From NCBI GenBank assembly GCA_030374805.1, contig JARGSG010000197.1, positions 1-64,000 on the forward strand: DNA of 64,000 nt, written 5' to 3'. Of this stretch, positions 10,210-22,489 are shown piece after piece. The first letter of the stretch is position 1; every line of letters begins with the position of its first letter. The position numbers and the translations under genes were made by a program. This DNA is from Gracilaria gracilis. Taxonomy: Eukaryota > Rhodophyta > Florideophyceae > Gracilariales > Gracilariaceae. The notes under the pieces were generated by a model. It was not told where the DNA came from. It worked only from the letters and a program-made list of their open reading frames with translations, and searched no databases.

Positions 10210-11992
10210 TCACACGAGCCCGCCCGCAAAGCGTTCGTGCAACCAATTTGCCCTACCCAGAAAAAAACGTCCACACTTCGAGTGTTGGTACAAAGCACGC
10301 AGCGGCGACAACATGGCTACTGCCATGGGCTTCGGTATGATGTCTGTGTAGACAGACACAACGATGCCGTCGACTGACAGAGCACCAGACAAAGTAATAG
10401 GAGAATACATTCCCTGCATCATATGCTCCTCAACGGCCAGCACGTGTGCCAGACCATCCTTATCAGTGAAAAGTTTGTCGCCCAAAGCTACCAGTCGAGC
10501 TGGCACTTCGCCACGCCCGGTAACTGGGAGCAAATGCGACCCACTTATGTGCAACGTGTATGTCTGCTCTTGGGCCGTTACATAGATTTTGGCTATTATC
10601 CTCCTGTAAAGTGCCCATTGAGATAGAGACTTGTGACCGAAAAAGAACACTTCCGAAGCGACCGAATCAGAACTGTGAGTCACCGCATCACCAAAATTAA
10701 GCTCAGTCATCGGTTTGAGCTGAACGTGTCCCAGAGGGCGTTATCAGTTTCACCACTGACAAAGCGGGGAAACACGAGTCCTTTGCGTTGACGTTTACCG
10801 TGGAGTTGCCTCGGAGACACACCACTGACTCATGCGAGATATCGCACATGCAACCAGATTCCAAACATGATAGTGTACAACATTCCTTATTGATGACCTC
10901 TTGACTGAAGATCGTGCCAGTAAGGTGGATGTCCTTGCTCGATATAGATACATTGATGAACATAATCCCTTCCATGAACTTAACCCCAGCCAGCGTAACC
11001 TTGGTTGTGTTAGTGTCAGGCATCGTCTTTCCGTCCACAGTCGCATCTTTGAGAGAAAATGTGCTGCAGACATCCTCCGCATAGGAGCTCACATTCCTAA
11101 TGACGAGATTAGTTATATCTGATTTTGAGAGGTCGATGAAGTTTCTGACCTTTACATCGAGCAGTTCAATGCCCGTTATTTCTGTTCGATCGCAGTACAA
11201 GCCATCTGTGAATGACACGTTCATAAACATTGCCGTTTGCAAGGAAATCTTCTTTTTCGGGATTTCTTCAGCTTCAACCTCCTCGTGACAGATCATGCCA
11301 CCGATTCTTGACGATTGCACTTCCAAGTCCTCCACCATAACACTCTGAAACCGGATATGTCCGGACCCTATAGTGTGATGAATTAGAACCCGGCTAAGAG
11401 ACATGTCGAACATAAGAATCTCACCTCCGCCTTTTGCGCTACCACTAAGGGAACGAGAGCCTAGGGTTGCGTGAGAGATTGTCATTCGTTTCACGTCGAC
11501 ATGGCTAAACTGCATATGATGCTTGAATGTGCAATTCTTGAAGGTAACACTGTCTAACGCAAACTTCTCAAACATGATGTCAAGCCAACTTTCGAAGTTA
11601 CAGTCCTCAAATACCACATTGTGCATGGTAGTATGCGTGAACATTGCTTTTTCCTTCTGGTTCCCTTGCGCAGTTCCGAAAGTACAAGCTTTGAAAGAAA
11701 CATTGTACCAAGTCGTACCGTCAAGAGGGTCATCTCTTTCCCCCGGAAAATGAAAACCGCACTTGGTAAAACGTGTCTTCTTGATAATGGACTTGGTAAA
11801 CACCCAGTTATGGGTGCGATTCCTGAAATCTTCGTCTTCTACACAGAGATTGAAGAAGAAGCCCTTGTTTCCTTGTTTGCCTATATCAGCTGGTTCTTAG
11901 CAATGTTTATAGCTTATTTCAGTGAAGCTCTGCTGCGCGAGACAGAGAATGATGAACATGAAAAGCGAGACGCGAAGGAAAAAGTACGCCAT
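10210..11992 (-). pseudogene. Secreted beta-helix protein with C-terminal Hedgehog-type Hint (Hog) domain, broken
   Basis: From the ATG at 11992 the frame begins with a clear signal peptide (hydrophobic residues about 4-19, likely cut after LAQQ), then hits a TAA at 11897-11899 and continues in the same frame to 10703. The middle, about 300 residues, is built of repeats of the form VxFxNCTFxxxx, as in pentapeptide or right-handed beta-helix proteins, with several N-glycosylation sequons. A Cys-rich segment follows, then DSCFPALSVVKL, the start of a Hint domain (Cys codon at 10772-10774). A one-base shift near 10725 moves the rest into another frame, which reads MTELNFGDAV, then HISGSHLLPV, ALGD and the final VDGIVVSVY, all typical of Hedgehog Hint domains. 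Family knowledge: Hint domains cleave themselves just before that Cys and release the N-terminal part. With two lesions this copy is probably dead. Confidence 0.75.
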
Positions 11993-13984
11993 TACTCAAT
12001 GTCTTTTCTCCCTGAACTGATGACGTAGATAAAACGCTGACAACCAAAAGCTGATGAATGGTCTGCAGCCCTTGCTAACCGATCACGTACAAAGAACGCA
12101 GTTCTGGTGGCTTGGCGTTGCAGAACGTGGAGATGTCAAGGAGTAAGTTCTGGGTTAAGACCGCTGGAAGTCAGAGCAATGAAGCAGAAATCGGGCAGCG
12201 GTCATCGGTGTACTTTGCGCATGATTCCCTCTGAGAAGTCCCTTGTCAAGCACCGTTAAGTTCCCAACCAACGAGTGGATGGTGTATTCAGAATCTGACT
12301 CAGTCATACTGAATGCTTGAGAATCATGCTAGAACGTGGCTGGCTGAAGACTATTGTTGGTTAAGAGGTTTATACATGAAGAACGGATACTCCCTTTTGA
12401 CACGAAAGAAGAGCACAACCTGAAATCACATTTGAAGTTGCACATCCCGAAGAGGAAACAAAAGGCCATTAATGCGCTCCTTCCATTTGAACACGTTGAT
12501 TAGTGCAAAGCAGCTGAGCAGCTACACAGGGTATCGTTAAAATCATGAAACGCTTGCTATAACAAAGATTACTAACATTGATGTGGACGTAGAAGCGGCC
12601 GGGAGGGCTCAGTGTCTTAGATCTGGATTGGATCAAAAGGAATTGTCTTCGAAGACCCATGTTCGGGAGTTATTTTGGAATGGTGATGTAACATCTCAAA
12701 AGAAGTACCAAACCAAGTCATTCTATGACGCTGATTGGGAACGCAAAGAAACACTGGTAATGGCAGAGAGGGTGCCTGTGGGCTGTGATTTATCTTGTTG
12801 CAGGGTAGCGCATCGAACGTCACCCTGTTTCTTGAGAGGGTTCATGGCGCTATGTAAACCGACGAAACGGTAGCTACCCCTGGTAACTAAAGCCCAGCAT
12901 CAAGCTACCTTATATCCAAAATATGCGTTTGCGGCAAAGCTCTAGGGATAGAGAAAACTGAGAAGAAGGGAATACGTTTCTATTCTCGCACACTCTTATT
13001 CGACAAACCCCGTTTGTTCACCGCGTTGTTTTTGCTTTTGCCAGAGTGCTGACGAAGGAATTTGGAATCTTCACCACACAGGAAGCTTTGAAATTTTCCA
13101 CGAAAGAGAGTAGTTATTGTCGATCTCCGATTAAAGCATTGCAAAAGTGGATGTGTCAAAATCTAAGAGCGTACCCAGCGAGACTGTCTGAATAACACCC
13201 ATCACATAAATTCGAGTGGACTCTGAACTTCAGAGGCTAAAGAATCATGGGGAAATGAAAGCCAGGAAAGAACCCAATGAAAGAGCCTAAAAGGGCGAAA
13301 CATAGTGAGACCGTGAGGATCTCTGCGTACGATTTTGACCCCATAAGAAGAAGACATACACTTCAGTCAACTTTACTCTCCTTGCTGAAGAATACTTGTG
13401 CAGTACACCATCTACAGGTATGTGGGTTCCACTGATGCTATGAACTGGCGCGTTTGATATACGTCTTTTTAACTGTTTCAATTTGATACTACCCTTGGTA
13501 CACACACCTGGTAGATGGCATGTTCATTATCTCATATAGAACACAAAGAAAGAAGATATTATCGGTCTTGTTTGTCAGGAACGATGGAAATCCCCGACGT
13601 GAACTTCGAAAGCCCACGTGGTGACGCCTCGCTAACCTGCAAAAAAGCAAACCTGTGTACTGTATAGCCCTTCCAACGCTTTCTAAACCACCTCCTTAAC
13701 AGAAACTGTGCAGTTCAACTGTTCTTGGCTCATTCTGGAATGGAAAACAAGCACACCATGACGACAATCTGTTCACATTCACTGAGAACGTTGGACGAAC
13801 CATCGAGCACATGTCTTTAAGCATACATACTGAAGTGATCCTTGCATGAGAAGCTCTCGAAACCGCGTTAGTGCGACGAAGAAGAACGCCATTTGCGTTG
13901 CTCGTGTCATGGAACACAGTCCAAAAACCAGAGCTATAACTTCTTGCAACAACTGAGAAGGCTTTCCGGCTTGGTCCGCTATCG
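11993..13984. other. No gene recognised
   Basis: About 2 kb, AT-rich relative to the host island, with only short overlapping frames and no recognisable domain. The first 30 bases would be the 5' flank of the Hint gene. A 96-codon frame at 12583-12873 and a 72-codon frame at 13287-13505 have no recognisable content. Confidence 0.3.
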
Positions 13985-14994
<1,010 letters not shown>

Positions 14995-15011
14995 ACCACA
15001 CCGAGCATTCT

Positions 15012-16284
15012 TTACCAACACCAAAAACTCTTGAAGAACACTCTCCCACTCAGGTCACAGCTTCTAATGTTGGTGTTTCTCACAATTAAATCCTTCAAAC
15101 AACTGACACATCTCCATAATAGACGTCTTATCCTAGGAAGCGTTTGAAGAAAGGCAAGGAATCTGTCATTCAGATAGTAAAAGCGATCTCCGTCACACAA
15201 GTCCTCAAAATTGTCTTGTCCAGACCGCCACCATAGTCGGGCCCGGTGAGCTTCCACGCTCATGATCTTCTGCAACCGTTACATCCCAAGCTTCAACTTT
15301 ATTCACATCGCCTCCATACACAGTAGAAAGCGTGGAAGCAACATTGATATTCTTCGTGATATCCAAGAAAGATTGTTGTTCTTTTAATCCCAATCTTGCT
15401 CTAATCGCGTTGAGTGTTGGGATAGAACGATGTCTTTCGCGTTGCAAGTTCAAAGCGATTAAGTCGAAGGCAAACCCTTCTTCAGGAATACCGGTGAACA
15501 AGAAGTTTCGAAGTGCGTCATGCAAAAATATGTCCACTTCTTGAGCCAATGTAACGGTAGCACCGCGAATAAACGTTTCTAGATTCTTGAATTGGTTTGC
15601 AGTGCGGAAGAACATTTTGTTCAGCTGATATGGGGGAAGACAACGATTGCCTCATGCAGCACGGTTAACTTGATTTCCAACCACAGTATGCGCATCAAGA
15701 AACGCTGCCGTACTGAACAAATCAAGAATTGCTATATTCTTGTAGAACTTGAAGCCAGGGTACGGTTTTTGTCCTCGACCAACTATGGCGACGAAGACTT
15801 CTTCAAACAAAATCTTTTCAAACTGTGCAATGCTGATCATCCTGGCTAGTTGTAACAGGAGATCGTAATCAGAAATTATGAACTACCGTTCCAATTCGTG
15901 GCATACCGAACTGCGTTCTCTCACGAAGATGGTGTGCAAAGCAGTGAGCACAGGATGTTCGTTCGCACCATGATCACCAGCAAGAAAGTATTGGGCACCT
16001 GCAGTTGGAGCATTCGAGAGCCCGAGCGTAATCAAAAGTAGCAAATTTGCGTTTGTAACTTTCAACTTTCCACTCTTGAACGAGTGCAAAGCGTTTGCAT
16101 GCGCTTCATCAAGACCATACACTGCAGCGAGATCCAACGCAGATGACAATGAATTGATCGGTCGTTCTGCATCAAACTTTGGTGCGAAGTTTCTCGCATT
16201 TGGAGCACAACAAACAGTCTCACCCACTGTGACTTCCACAGGACCCGGTGCAGTTGCAGTTTCATCAGCATCCTGGACCTGTCA
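15012..16284 (-). pseudogene. Animal-type haem peroxidase (cyclooxygenase/peroxinectin superfamily), decayed
   Basis: On the minus strand one frame runs from about 16284 to 15205 with two in-frame stops, TAG at 15883-15885 and TGA at 15652-15654, and a shift near 15210 leads into the final part (to 15012). Recognisable blocks in order are ERPINSLSSALD with VYGLDEA, FLAGDHGANEHPVLTALHT followed by REL/RER-like residues, FSTAAF, LNLQRERHRSIPTLNAIR, GPTMVAVW and LCDGDRFYY. These correspond to the standard order of the animal haem peroxidase family (VYGS, FLAGDxRxNExxxLTxxHT, LNIQRxRDHGxP, LRxGDRFxY). Catalytic-region changes such as RHRS in place of RDHG fit loss of function. The N-terminal third, including the usual distal-His region, is not visible. 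It is convergent with the helicase relic, with only about 20 bases between them. Confidence 0.8.
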
Positions 16285-16723
16285 CTAACACGTTTGAAGA
16301 AATGCTGGTGCAACCTTTGCAGCAATGCTGCTCTGTACGGTGCCGTTGGTTATGGAGTGTATCGAAGCATCAGGTGTGTCCGAAAGTAGTATCGGTATTG
16401 AGACAGCGAAGGGGCGTGATTGGGAGCGAGGTAACGCGGGGTGTGTAGGCAGACAGAAAACATGCGTACGTACACCGGAGTACCAGGGGTGCGCTGCACG
16501 CAAGCGTGTACCAATGTTACCGTTGGTAGACGTAAACACAGAAAGAGAAACGCTGACCAGTGTCTCCAGGAGACCAAAAAATGGACGAGCAATTACTCTG
16601 GAGGACGAGAGAGGCCATCTTCGGACCCACGGAAATCCTTTGGCATCCCAACGGACATATTTAGAGCCAATTAAAAAACTCCAAAAAATCGCTCCGTGCC
16701 ACAAGGCCATTGCGCGGACATTT
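16285..16723. other. Unassigned stretch between the peroxidase relic and the transposase fragment
   Basis: The minus strand is open for 148 codons (16731-16285) in the same frame as the peroxidase relic. Its sequence is hydrophobic, then Ser/Pro rich, with no recognisable peroxidase motifs. It could be the former 5' part of the peroxidase gene or unrelated sequence left by the junction with the truncated transposon. Confidence 0.3.
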
Positions 16724-17164
16724 CTAGGCACCTGCAGTCACTAGTCGTACCCATATGGCCTTTTTACAGTACCAACTTCGCCCAGAACCTCTGTTCATAG
16801 GGGCAGGGTCTTCTGCAACAAACTGAGAGTCCTCCACAGGATTCATTCCAGGATGCTCGTCCTCTATATTTACAACTTCAAAATCGGTACAAGTGCCATG
16901 GAGAGAAGCCATGGACCTTTCTGAATCAACTCCAAAGGCAAAACCATATTCGGCTGCGTTGTGAAATGGCGGTTGTGATGTGTGAGGCCCTATCGTCCCT
17001 TTTTCATCAGAAGCACGTGCCCGTTTCTGTTTTCTCTCCATATCGTTATTTTCCCTGATACCAGTATTAACTGTGTCACTTTCATGAGCTTCATCGATTG
17101 GCTCTTTGGTTGTCTCTCCGCACAAGGATATTTCCCACCTGCATCTCTTTCTTCCTTTTCTCAT
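16724..17164 (-). pseudogene. N-terminal fragment of the tnp2/Plavaka-like transposase (second copy)
   Basis: From the ATG at 17164 the frame opens with RKGRKRCRWEIS, the same start block as the transposase at 2135. It continues with a matching pattern of KRARASD and an acidic, low-complexity region (FEVVNIEDEHPGMNP compared with CEVIKEMNEDQSPEI). Only about 145 codons remain. The cysteine cluster and catalytic region are absent, so the element was truncated near 16.73 kb. It lies divergently from the homologue of the partner ORF at 17687, reproducing the 0-5 kb arrangement in the opposite orientation. Confidence 0.65.
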
Positions 17165-17686
17165 ATTTGTCAACAACGCTTCGAAGACACTATCAAGTAT
17201 GTGATAAGTTTTGCAGACTGACCCATGCAGCAAATCACTTCGGCATGCTAAAAATCGAACCGCAGGTACCGTCGTACTCGCTCTCGGTTTGGATAAACTT
17301 TGAGATCTCAATTGCATGCTATTATGCACACACATCTTTTTGTATTGAAAGTAAGGAAAAATTTCAATATCGCAATGCTTTTCACTTCGTCCTGGACTTT
17401 TCACTTCAGGTACTTTATGAGCTTTACCGCGCCTTCACTCACCCTCTCTTTCCCTCCTTCTTCTACCGGCATTCAACTCCGGTTACTCGTTTTGCATCTC
17501 ACACTCTCGGCACCAGACTTCCTGTATTGCACTGTATTCTTGATGCTCGTCGTCAGAGGTACACGTCCACCGCGACAACCTTGAGAAGCGGAGAAACCAG
17601 GTAAGACTGCAGTTACATTTACAGAAATGAAGTCAATACCTCTTTCAATACTAACCATGCCAACAGTTTTCACCGCACACCACAGT
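17165..17686. promoter_or_regulatory. Divergent intergenic region of the second element copy
   Basis: 520 bases between the two homologous start codons, matching the 500-base divergent gap at 1634-2134. It is pyrimidine-rich on the plus strand around 17430-17470. It presumably held the shared promoter; no individual site is assigned. Confidence 0.35.
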
Positions 17687-19020
17687 ATGAGTGTCAGAAC
17701 TTTGTATCATGTAACGGCAGATAGTGCGATTCAGAATGAGAGTGCAAACGTTTCCTTTCGAGCATCGAATCATTACACCACCCAGAACAGAAACAGGAGT
17801 GCTTCTCTTCCCGTGAATAATGCAACCTGCAATGCAGGTGGTGATACTGCTAATCATCGCGTGAGAGACACGCTTCCCGCAAACTCGGTGATGATTCCAA
17901 CCGCGACCATGAAGAGGAAGCTGAGAGAGAGAGATCGTCCAGGGGTCCCTACTGGTACGACGGTGTCTGCCCGGGCGCTCTTCAACCGACTGTATCAGGA
18001 GCAGATGGGGCATGAGGACGTAACGATGGTCGCTGACTACCCTATATATGCTGCGATGGCCAATGCAATCAAAGATGACATTCGCGGGTTCTTGTATCAT
18101 CGAGTTGGTTTGGAACGCGGGACGCGTACGTATAGTGCGGTATAGAAGGAATTTCCGTCTCCACTTTTGCAGCTCAAAAGGAAACTTTTCGAGAGCTACG
18201 GTGTTCTTTCGGCGGCGCAGAGTGGTTGGGTGCTGAATGATTTCATCAAGAAGCCATTCAGAGGGACAAGAAGGCAGCAGCGGAAGCTCGCGAGCGACAG
18301 GCGAAGGAAGCCGTGGTACCTCCAACCACTGGAGCTCCAGAAACATTTCCAGATGCACCCACTGATAGACAACACGCATTCAATCAAAGTACTGTGGGGA
18401 ATTCAACTGGACATCGTGTAGACGCAAGATTTGAAGGAGACTCGGAGAAGAGCAATGATGTTGGTAACGAAAACGCAGTGCTGAGGTCCGAAACGTCCCC
18501 AACCGATGTGGCACGAGACACTGCGAGTGGTTTAGAGAGGAGTGATGATGAACTAGATGAATTCTACGAAGAGGACGAGAGCGACATCGAGGATAAGGAG
18601 ACCGACGAATCGGGCGAAGGGTCGGATGATGTACAGCTCTCTGAAGATGACGGTTATCATTCTCTTACACCAAGTACTACCTCTCGACGCATGGAGAGTG
18701 CACCGCAATATGTCAAGCACACACACCGCCTCAGCCCCAAAGCACCGCGGAGGACTCGTAATCAGGGTTTAGAACCTTCCGTCAGGGATAATCTGCAATC
18801 CGGTCAAGAGAATAGGACTCCGAAGAATCCTCAGCGTTCAACATTGGGGAAGAAGCATCCTCGAAAATCGCACAACCTGCATCCCAGTACAGCAATTCGT
18901 AATACCTCTAAGGAAAATGGCACTGCACCCGTTAAGCGTGCAAAGAGGGTTGTTCTTGCTGCTGAGCAGGTCCGTCAGGATGAACCTCCGACTAGGAACA
19001 CGTCCAACAAGCGCCATTAG
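17687..19020 (+). pseudogene. Second copy of the unknown transposon partner ORF, one stop and one frameshift
   Basis: Starts at the ATG at 17687 (MSVRTLYHVTADSA, compared with MSTRTLHRVTADSA in the copy at 1633). The conserved core is present: LPANSVMIPTATMKRKL, RPGVPTGTT, SARALFNRLYQE, AMANAIKDDI and GTRTYS. A TAG at 18143-18145 interrupts the frame where the other copy has Lys. Coding then continues in the same frame (LQLKRKL, SAAQSGWV) until a one-base loss near 18245 shifts it, after which AIQRDKKAAAEA and the acidic and basic tail run to a TAG at 19020. The intact C-terminal end in this copy shows the family protein is about 440 residues or more. Function unknown. Confidence 0.75.
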
Positions 19021-21287
19021 AAGAATGCGATGAAGCCGAAGAACATGAGGTCAAAACGCCAATCGTCTGCTGCGGCGCATTGTCGTCGAGGATGATCACA
19101 CATGCGACAATCAGGACGTGACAATGCATATGATTCTAGTATGCCGTACCATTTCGTGCTCCGCACTATTGTGGTGAATGCGTTCCGTATTTGTTTTGCT
19201 TCAAACGAGGCTTGCCGAGTCCACAGTTCACTCGTGCAGTTTGTTACTACAATTCGGTGACACTTAAGTATGATATAGATATGATATAAAGACCATATTC
19301 TGGTCTCATTTCGTACCTTATATGTACGCAATGGGGGCTTATTTGAAGAGTGTCCATCTCCGAGAGTACTATCTTGCGCTGTTTACGGCCATTATTTGTG
19401 CTCAATTGACGCTGCATCGTGGTGTATTTCCGTTGCTCAACGGGCCTCATAGAGTCCTTCAAATGTCATAAGTGGTACTTTGATGGGCTATGAAACGTCC
19501 CCTATATACGCTTAGTACTGCCCGAATGTAGTCTCCATCTGGTCGATAGCGCGAACCACCTATGGTCGCATATAGATCTAGCTTTGGAACTACAATGGTA
19601 CGAAGATCGGCATTCTTAACATGACCGATTCGCGACCGATTTGGACACGTGTCGGCCATGCACTGCCATCAATGTGTTTCAATTGCGCCCGACATGTTCC
19701 TTCTACCAGTCCGCAATAAGATGCATGTAACGGACTGTTGTCGGCCGTTTATTGGCTATTTCCTGGCATTCTGAATAGGGCATTATTTGGTCTCAAATTA
19801 TCGTGCTCCTCTCGGCCATATTTTGCCCCAATTTTGCACCACTTTTGTACTGCATTAGTAGTAAAAACAGGGCCCTTTCACGGGCTTCTTTCGGCCACAC
19901 CTGGGCCCCCCAAGATATTCACAGGGGGACCAAAGATGCGCGTAAACCTCGGAAGGGCAAGAGTCCGCGTAACCCATATATTGCATCGAGAGATAGCACC
20001 ATAAACAACCTTTCAAGTCACCAAGACATCGAGAAGATTACCAACTACAACTATTTCCCTCTGCCATACGCCGTATTTACAACCGAGTGTTCACGGCCGT
20101 TTTGAATTGATCAAGGGGCAATGTTGGATCTTTTCGGGAAGCATATCACGAATTGGCTGGACCATTTGGTTTGTAATGAAGTTACTCGCCGGTGTTGGAC
20201 ATGTGTAAAGTTTCTGCACTATACGTGTCCAATACGATTGTGTCCACCCAAATTTGCTGAATGCTGTCCATCCATCCTCAATCGCGCCTGCCGCAGACCA
20301 GGATAAGTAGCGATCTGTTGGGCGGGGGCTTTTGACTACTGTTGTGCAACCTTCTTTCGTGATGTTTCACTCACACAGGAGGCCAGCAACTACCCTGCTG
20401 TCATGGCCATGTTGCTGGCAGAATTTGCAAACGCATTAAAGCCAGAAGAAGAGGTTCACGAAGCCGTTGCCGGGCTTTTAGATCCAGGCAACATCATGGG
20501 CTCGTTGGCAAAGTTGAACTGGCTCTACAAACGAGTTCGTCTGTGTTCTGCAAATGCTAGTTTTTGGCGAGGGTGGCGCAGAATTTGGCAAGGGTCGTCC
20601 AGTAAATTTTTGGAAAATTACCTTTTGCTGCTTCTCCAAATTTTGCAGAAAATTGCTTGGGTCGCCCAGTATTGGTCGGCAGAAAATACTCCGTGGTATT
20701 TCGGTCGCGCTAGTTTGCTCTGCCAGGATTAACTGCGCAGTTTTCCACCAAGTGCAGTTTCAGTTTTCATATTGGGTGCACATTAAACGTCTCAATAAGT
20801 GGAATACTTCCATCCCCCCTATGGAATAGTAGCGCTAGTTCCGATGCTTCCTATTCAACCAGAGTTTCCTTTATTTGTATCTATTCACCTATCTGATGCC
20901 TATCTTAATCGCTATTCTAATTCCTATTCACTACATTAGCAGAGCTCTATTCAATGGCATCGGTGAGCGTCAACCTTTCCAGGTTCATGCTCGCCAGTAG
21001 CATTGAACGGCGCTCTGCGCGAGCATTTTCGCACAGAATGCGAGCCGACTTGCGAACTGCAGTACCGCCATGAGGCGAAGCGCCTCATGGCGATACTGTG
21101 CTACTCGGTTCGTGCGTCGCATGTCAGTTCGCTCATCGCACGTAGCGCTCACCACCTCGCAAAACGTTCGAAATTAGTTTTACCTGTATTGGGATCGGAA
21201 AGGAAGCGAGTTGTCAGTGTTACCAATCTGGAGTGTAGAGTATTACTCTTGTGAGAAACGTACCGCATATCAGAGTGCTATCTGTTT
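19021..21287. other. No gene recognised; low-complexity and hairpin sequence
   Basis: About 2.3 kb with short frames only. A 109-codon plus-strand frame at 20403-20732 begins with a plausible helical stretch (MAMLLAEFANALKPEEEV) but then turns into a repetitive GGGTCGCCCAGTA-like region, so it is not convincing. The segment at 20870-20930 is a loose CCTATTC-type repeat. A 37-base hairpin lies at 21061-21097. Confidence 0.3.
21061..21097. repeat. Hairpin with 12-bp perfect inner stem
   Basis: CGCCATGAGGCG (21066-21077) and CGCCTCATGGCG (21081-21092) are perfect inverted repeats around a 3-base loop. The stem extends outward by about five more bases with one mismatch. Confidence 0.7.
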
Positions 21288-22400
21288 CTAAGAAAAAAAT
21301 TCAGTAGTACCACCATGAGCTCCCTGTGTTCAACGGCTAAGAAAATGAAACAACAAGTTAGATTATTGAAAAACGCAGTTCCCAGACAGAGTAAATCAAC
21401 AAGACGCACCAATAACATGAACGCATTCAAGAGATTGAGGCACCGTTGACCATCCCCATATTCTCCTAGTCGCCACACGGGCAGCATAAGAAACAATTCT
21501 TTACCTGTTAGGCAATGAAATGATGGAAAACATGTCAGAATCAAACCAAGAAGAAACCATCATGCCATGAAAACATAGCCAACTTACCATTCAAAATCAC
21601 TCGTTCTGCCTCGTAGACGTAACGCACGTGCCCACTATTAGACCAACGTCGTATGCCATCGCATCGAAATCGCTCACCTGTGAATCAATACAATGCCGGT
21701 TCAAATGTCAGAAACAAAGCAGAAAGTGACCAATCTCGCTTTTCCAAAGTTTAAACTTACCATTACGCAGTCTTCTGTACAAAACCATTCCGAATCGTGC
21801 CACATTCCTCGCGCTCTACAACAACAGTACCTGTCTTCAACGGCAAAGAAGATAAAACAACAAGTTTGAATACTTAGAAACGCGTTCCCCAACACACTAT
21901 TTCAACAAGACGTACCAAGAACATGAAGGCATTCAAGAGATTGAGGCACTGCGACTATAGGAGTATGCGGATGGTCAACGGTGCTGCCGTTGACCATCTG
22001 CATCATCGTATAGTCGCAAAACCGGCATCGTAAGAAACAATCCTTTACCTGTTTAGCAATGAAATGATGAAGAGCATGTCAGAATCAAGCCAGAAAGAAA
22101 CCAACCCGCAATGAAAACATAGCCAACTTACCATTCAGAATCACTCATGCTGCCTCGTACACGAAACGTACTCGCTGCCCATTATACTACGCGCAAATAC
22201 ATATCGAGAAGCGTTTACCTGCGAAGGAATACAATTCCGCTTAAAATGTCAGAAACGAAGCATAAAGTGACCAGCCTCGCTTTCCCAAACTTACCATTAC
22301 GAATTCTTCTGTACAGACCAGTTCCGCATCGTTTCAGAAATATTAGTAGTTGGTTCAGAAGTATGAAGTGTGGAAGAATAACCTTACCAAAGAACCCAAA
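21288..22400 (-). repeat. Tandemly duplicated intron-containing gene module (two copies of three exons)
   Basis: The minus strand carries two similar units of about 510-540 bases. Each contains exons flanked by consensus splice sites (ATG/GTAAGT donors, CAG acceptors). Inferred introns: 22219-22294, 22049-22131, 21831-21915, 21678-21760, 21505-21587 and 21324-21409 (76-86 bases). Inferred exons: 22132-22218 and 21588-21677 (about 30 codons, phase 1 to phase 1), 21916-22048 and 21410-21504, and 21761-21830. The exon before the phase-1 introns ends LYRRxRNG in both units, followed in the left unit by GERFRCDGIRRW. Both intron and exon positions are preserved between units, so this is a segmental duplication of genomic DNA, not of a processed copy. 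The protein family is not recognised, and the right-hand unit appears decayed (stops in the exons). Confidence 0.55.
21951..22017. repeat. Long imperfect palindrome inside one copy of the duplicated exon
   Basis: The outer arms GCGACTATA/TATAGTCGC (21951-21959 and 22009-22017) and inner arms GATGGTCAACGG/CCGTTGACCATC surround a short loop. The other module copy has only one arm here (around 21425-21462), so this copy gained an inverted duplicate of about 30 bases, lengthening the exon from 95 to 133 bases. Confidence 0.7.
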
Positions 22401-22446
22401 CTTCCGCACCTCAGCAAAAAAAAGATTCTCCGAAATGGTTCGTTCA

Positions 22447-22489
22447 ACTTCCTAATCGCATGATGTCCGACATCATGCGATTAGGAAGT
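22447..22489. repeat. 43-base perfect palindrome
   Basis: Bases 22447-22467 (ACTTCCTAATCGCATGATG...) and 22469-22489 are exact reverse complements, 21 bases each, with a single central C. It sits just outside the duplicated module. No flanking target duplication is obvious. Confidence 0.9.

Noticed and set aside
20403-20732. Small host gene
   Set aside because: A promising 35-residue start turns into repetitive sequence; no domain or splice sites support it.
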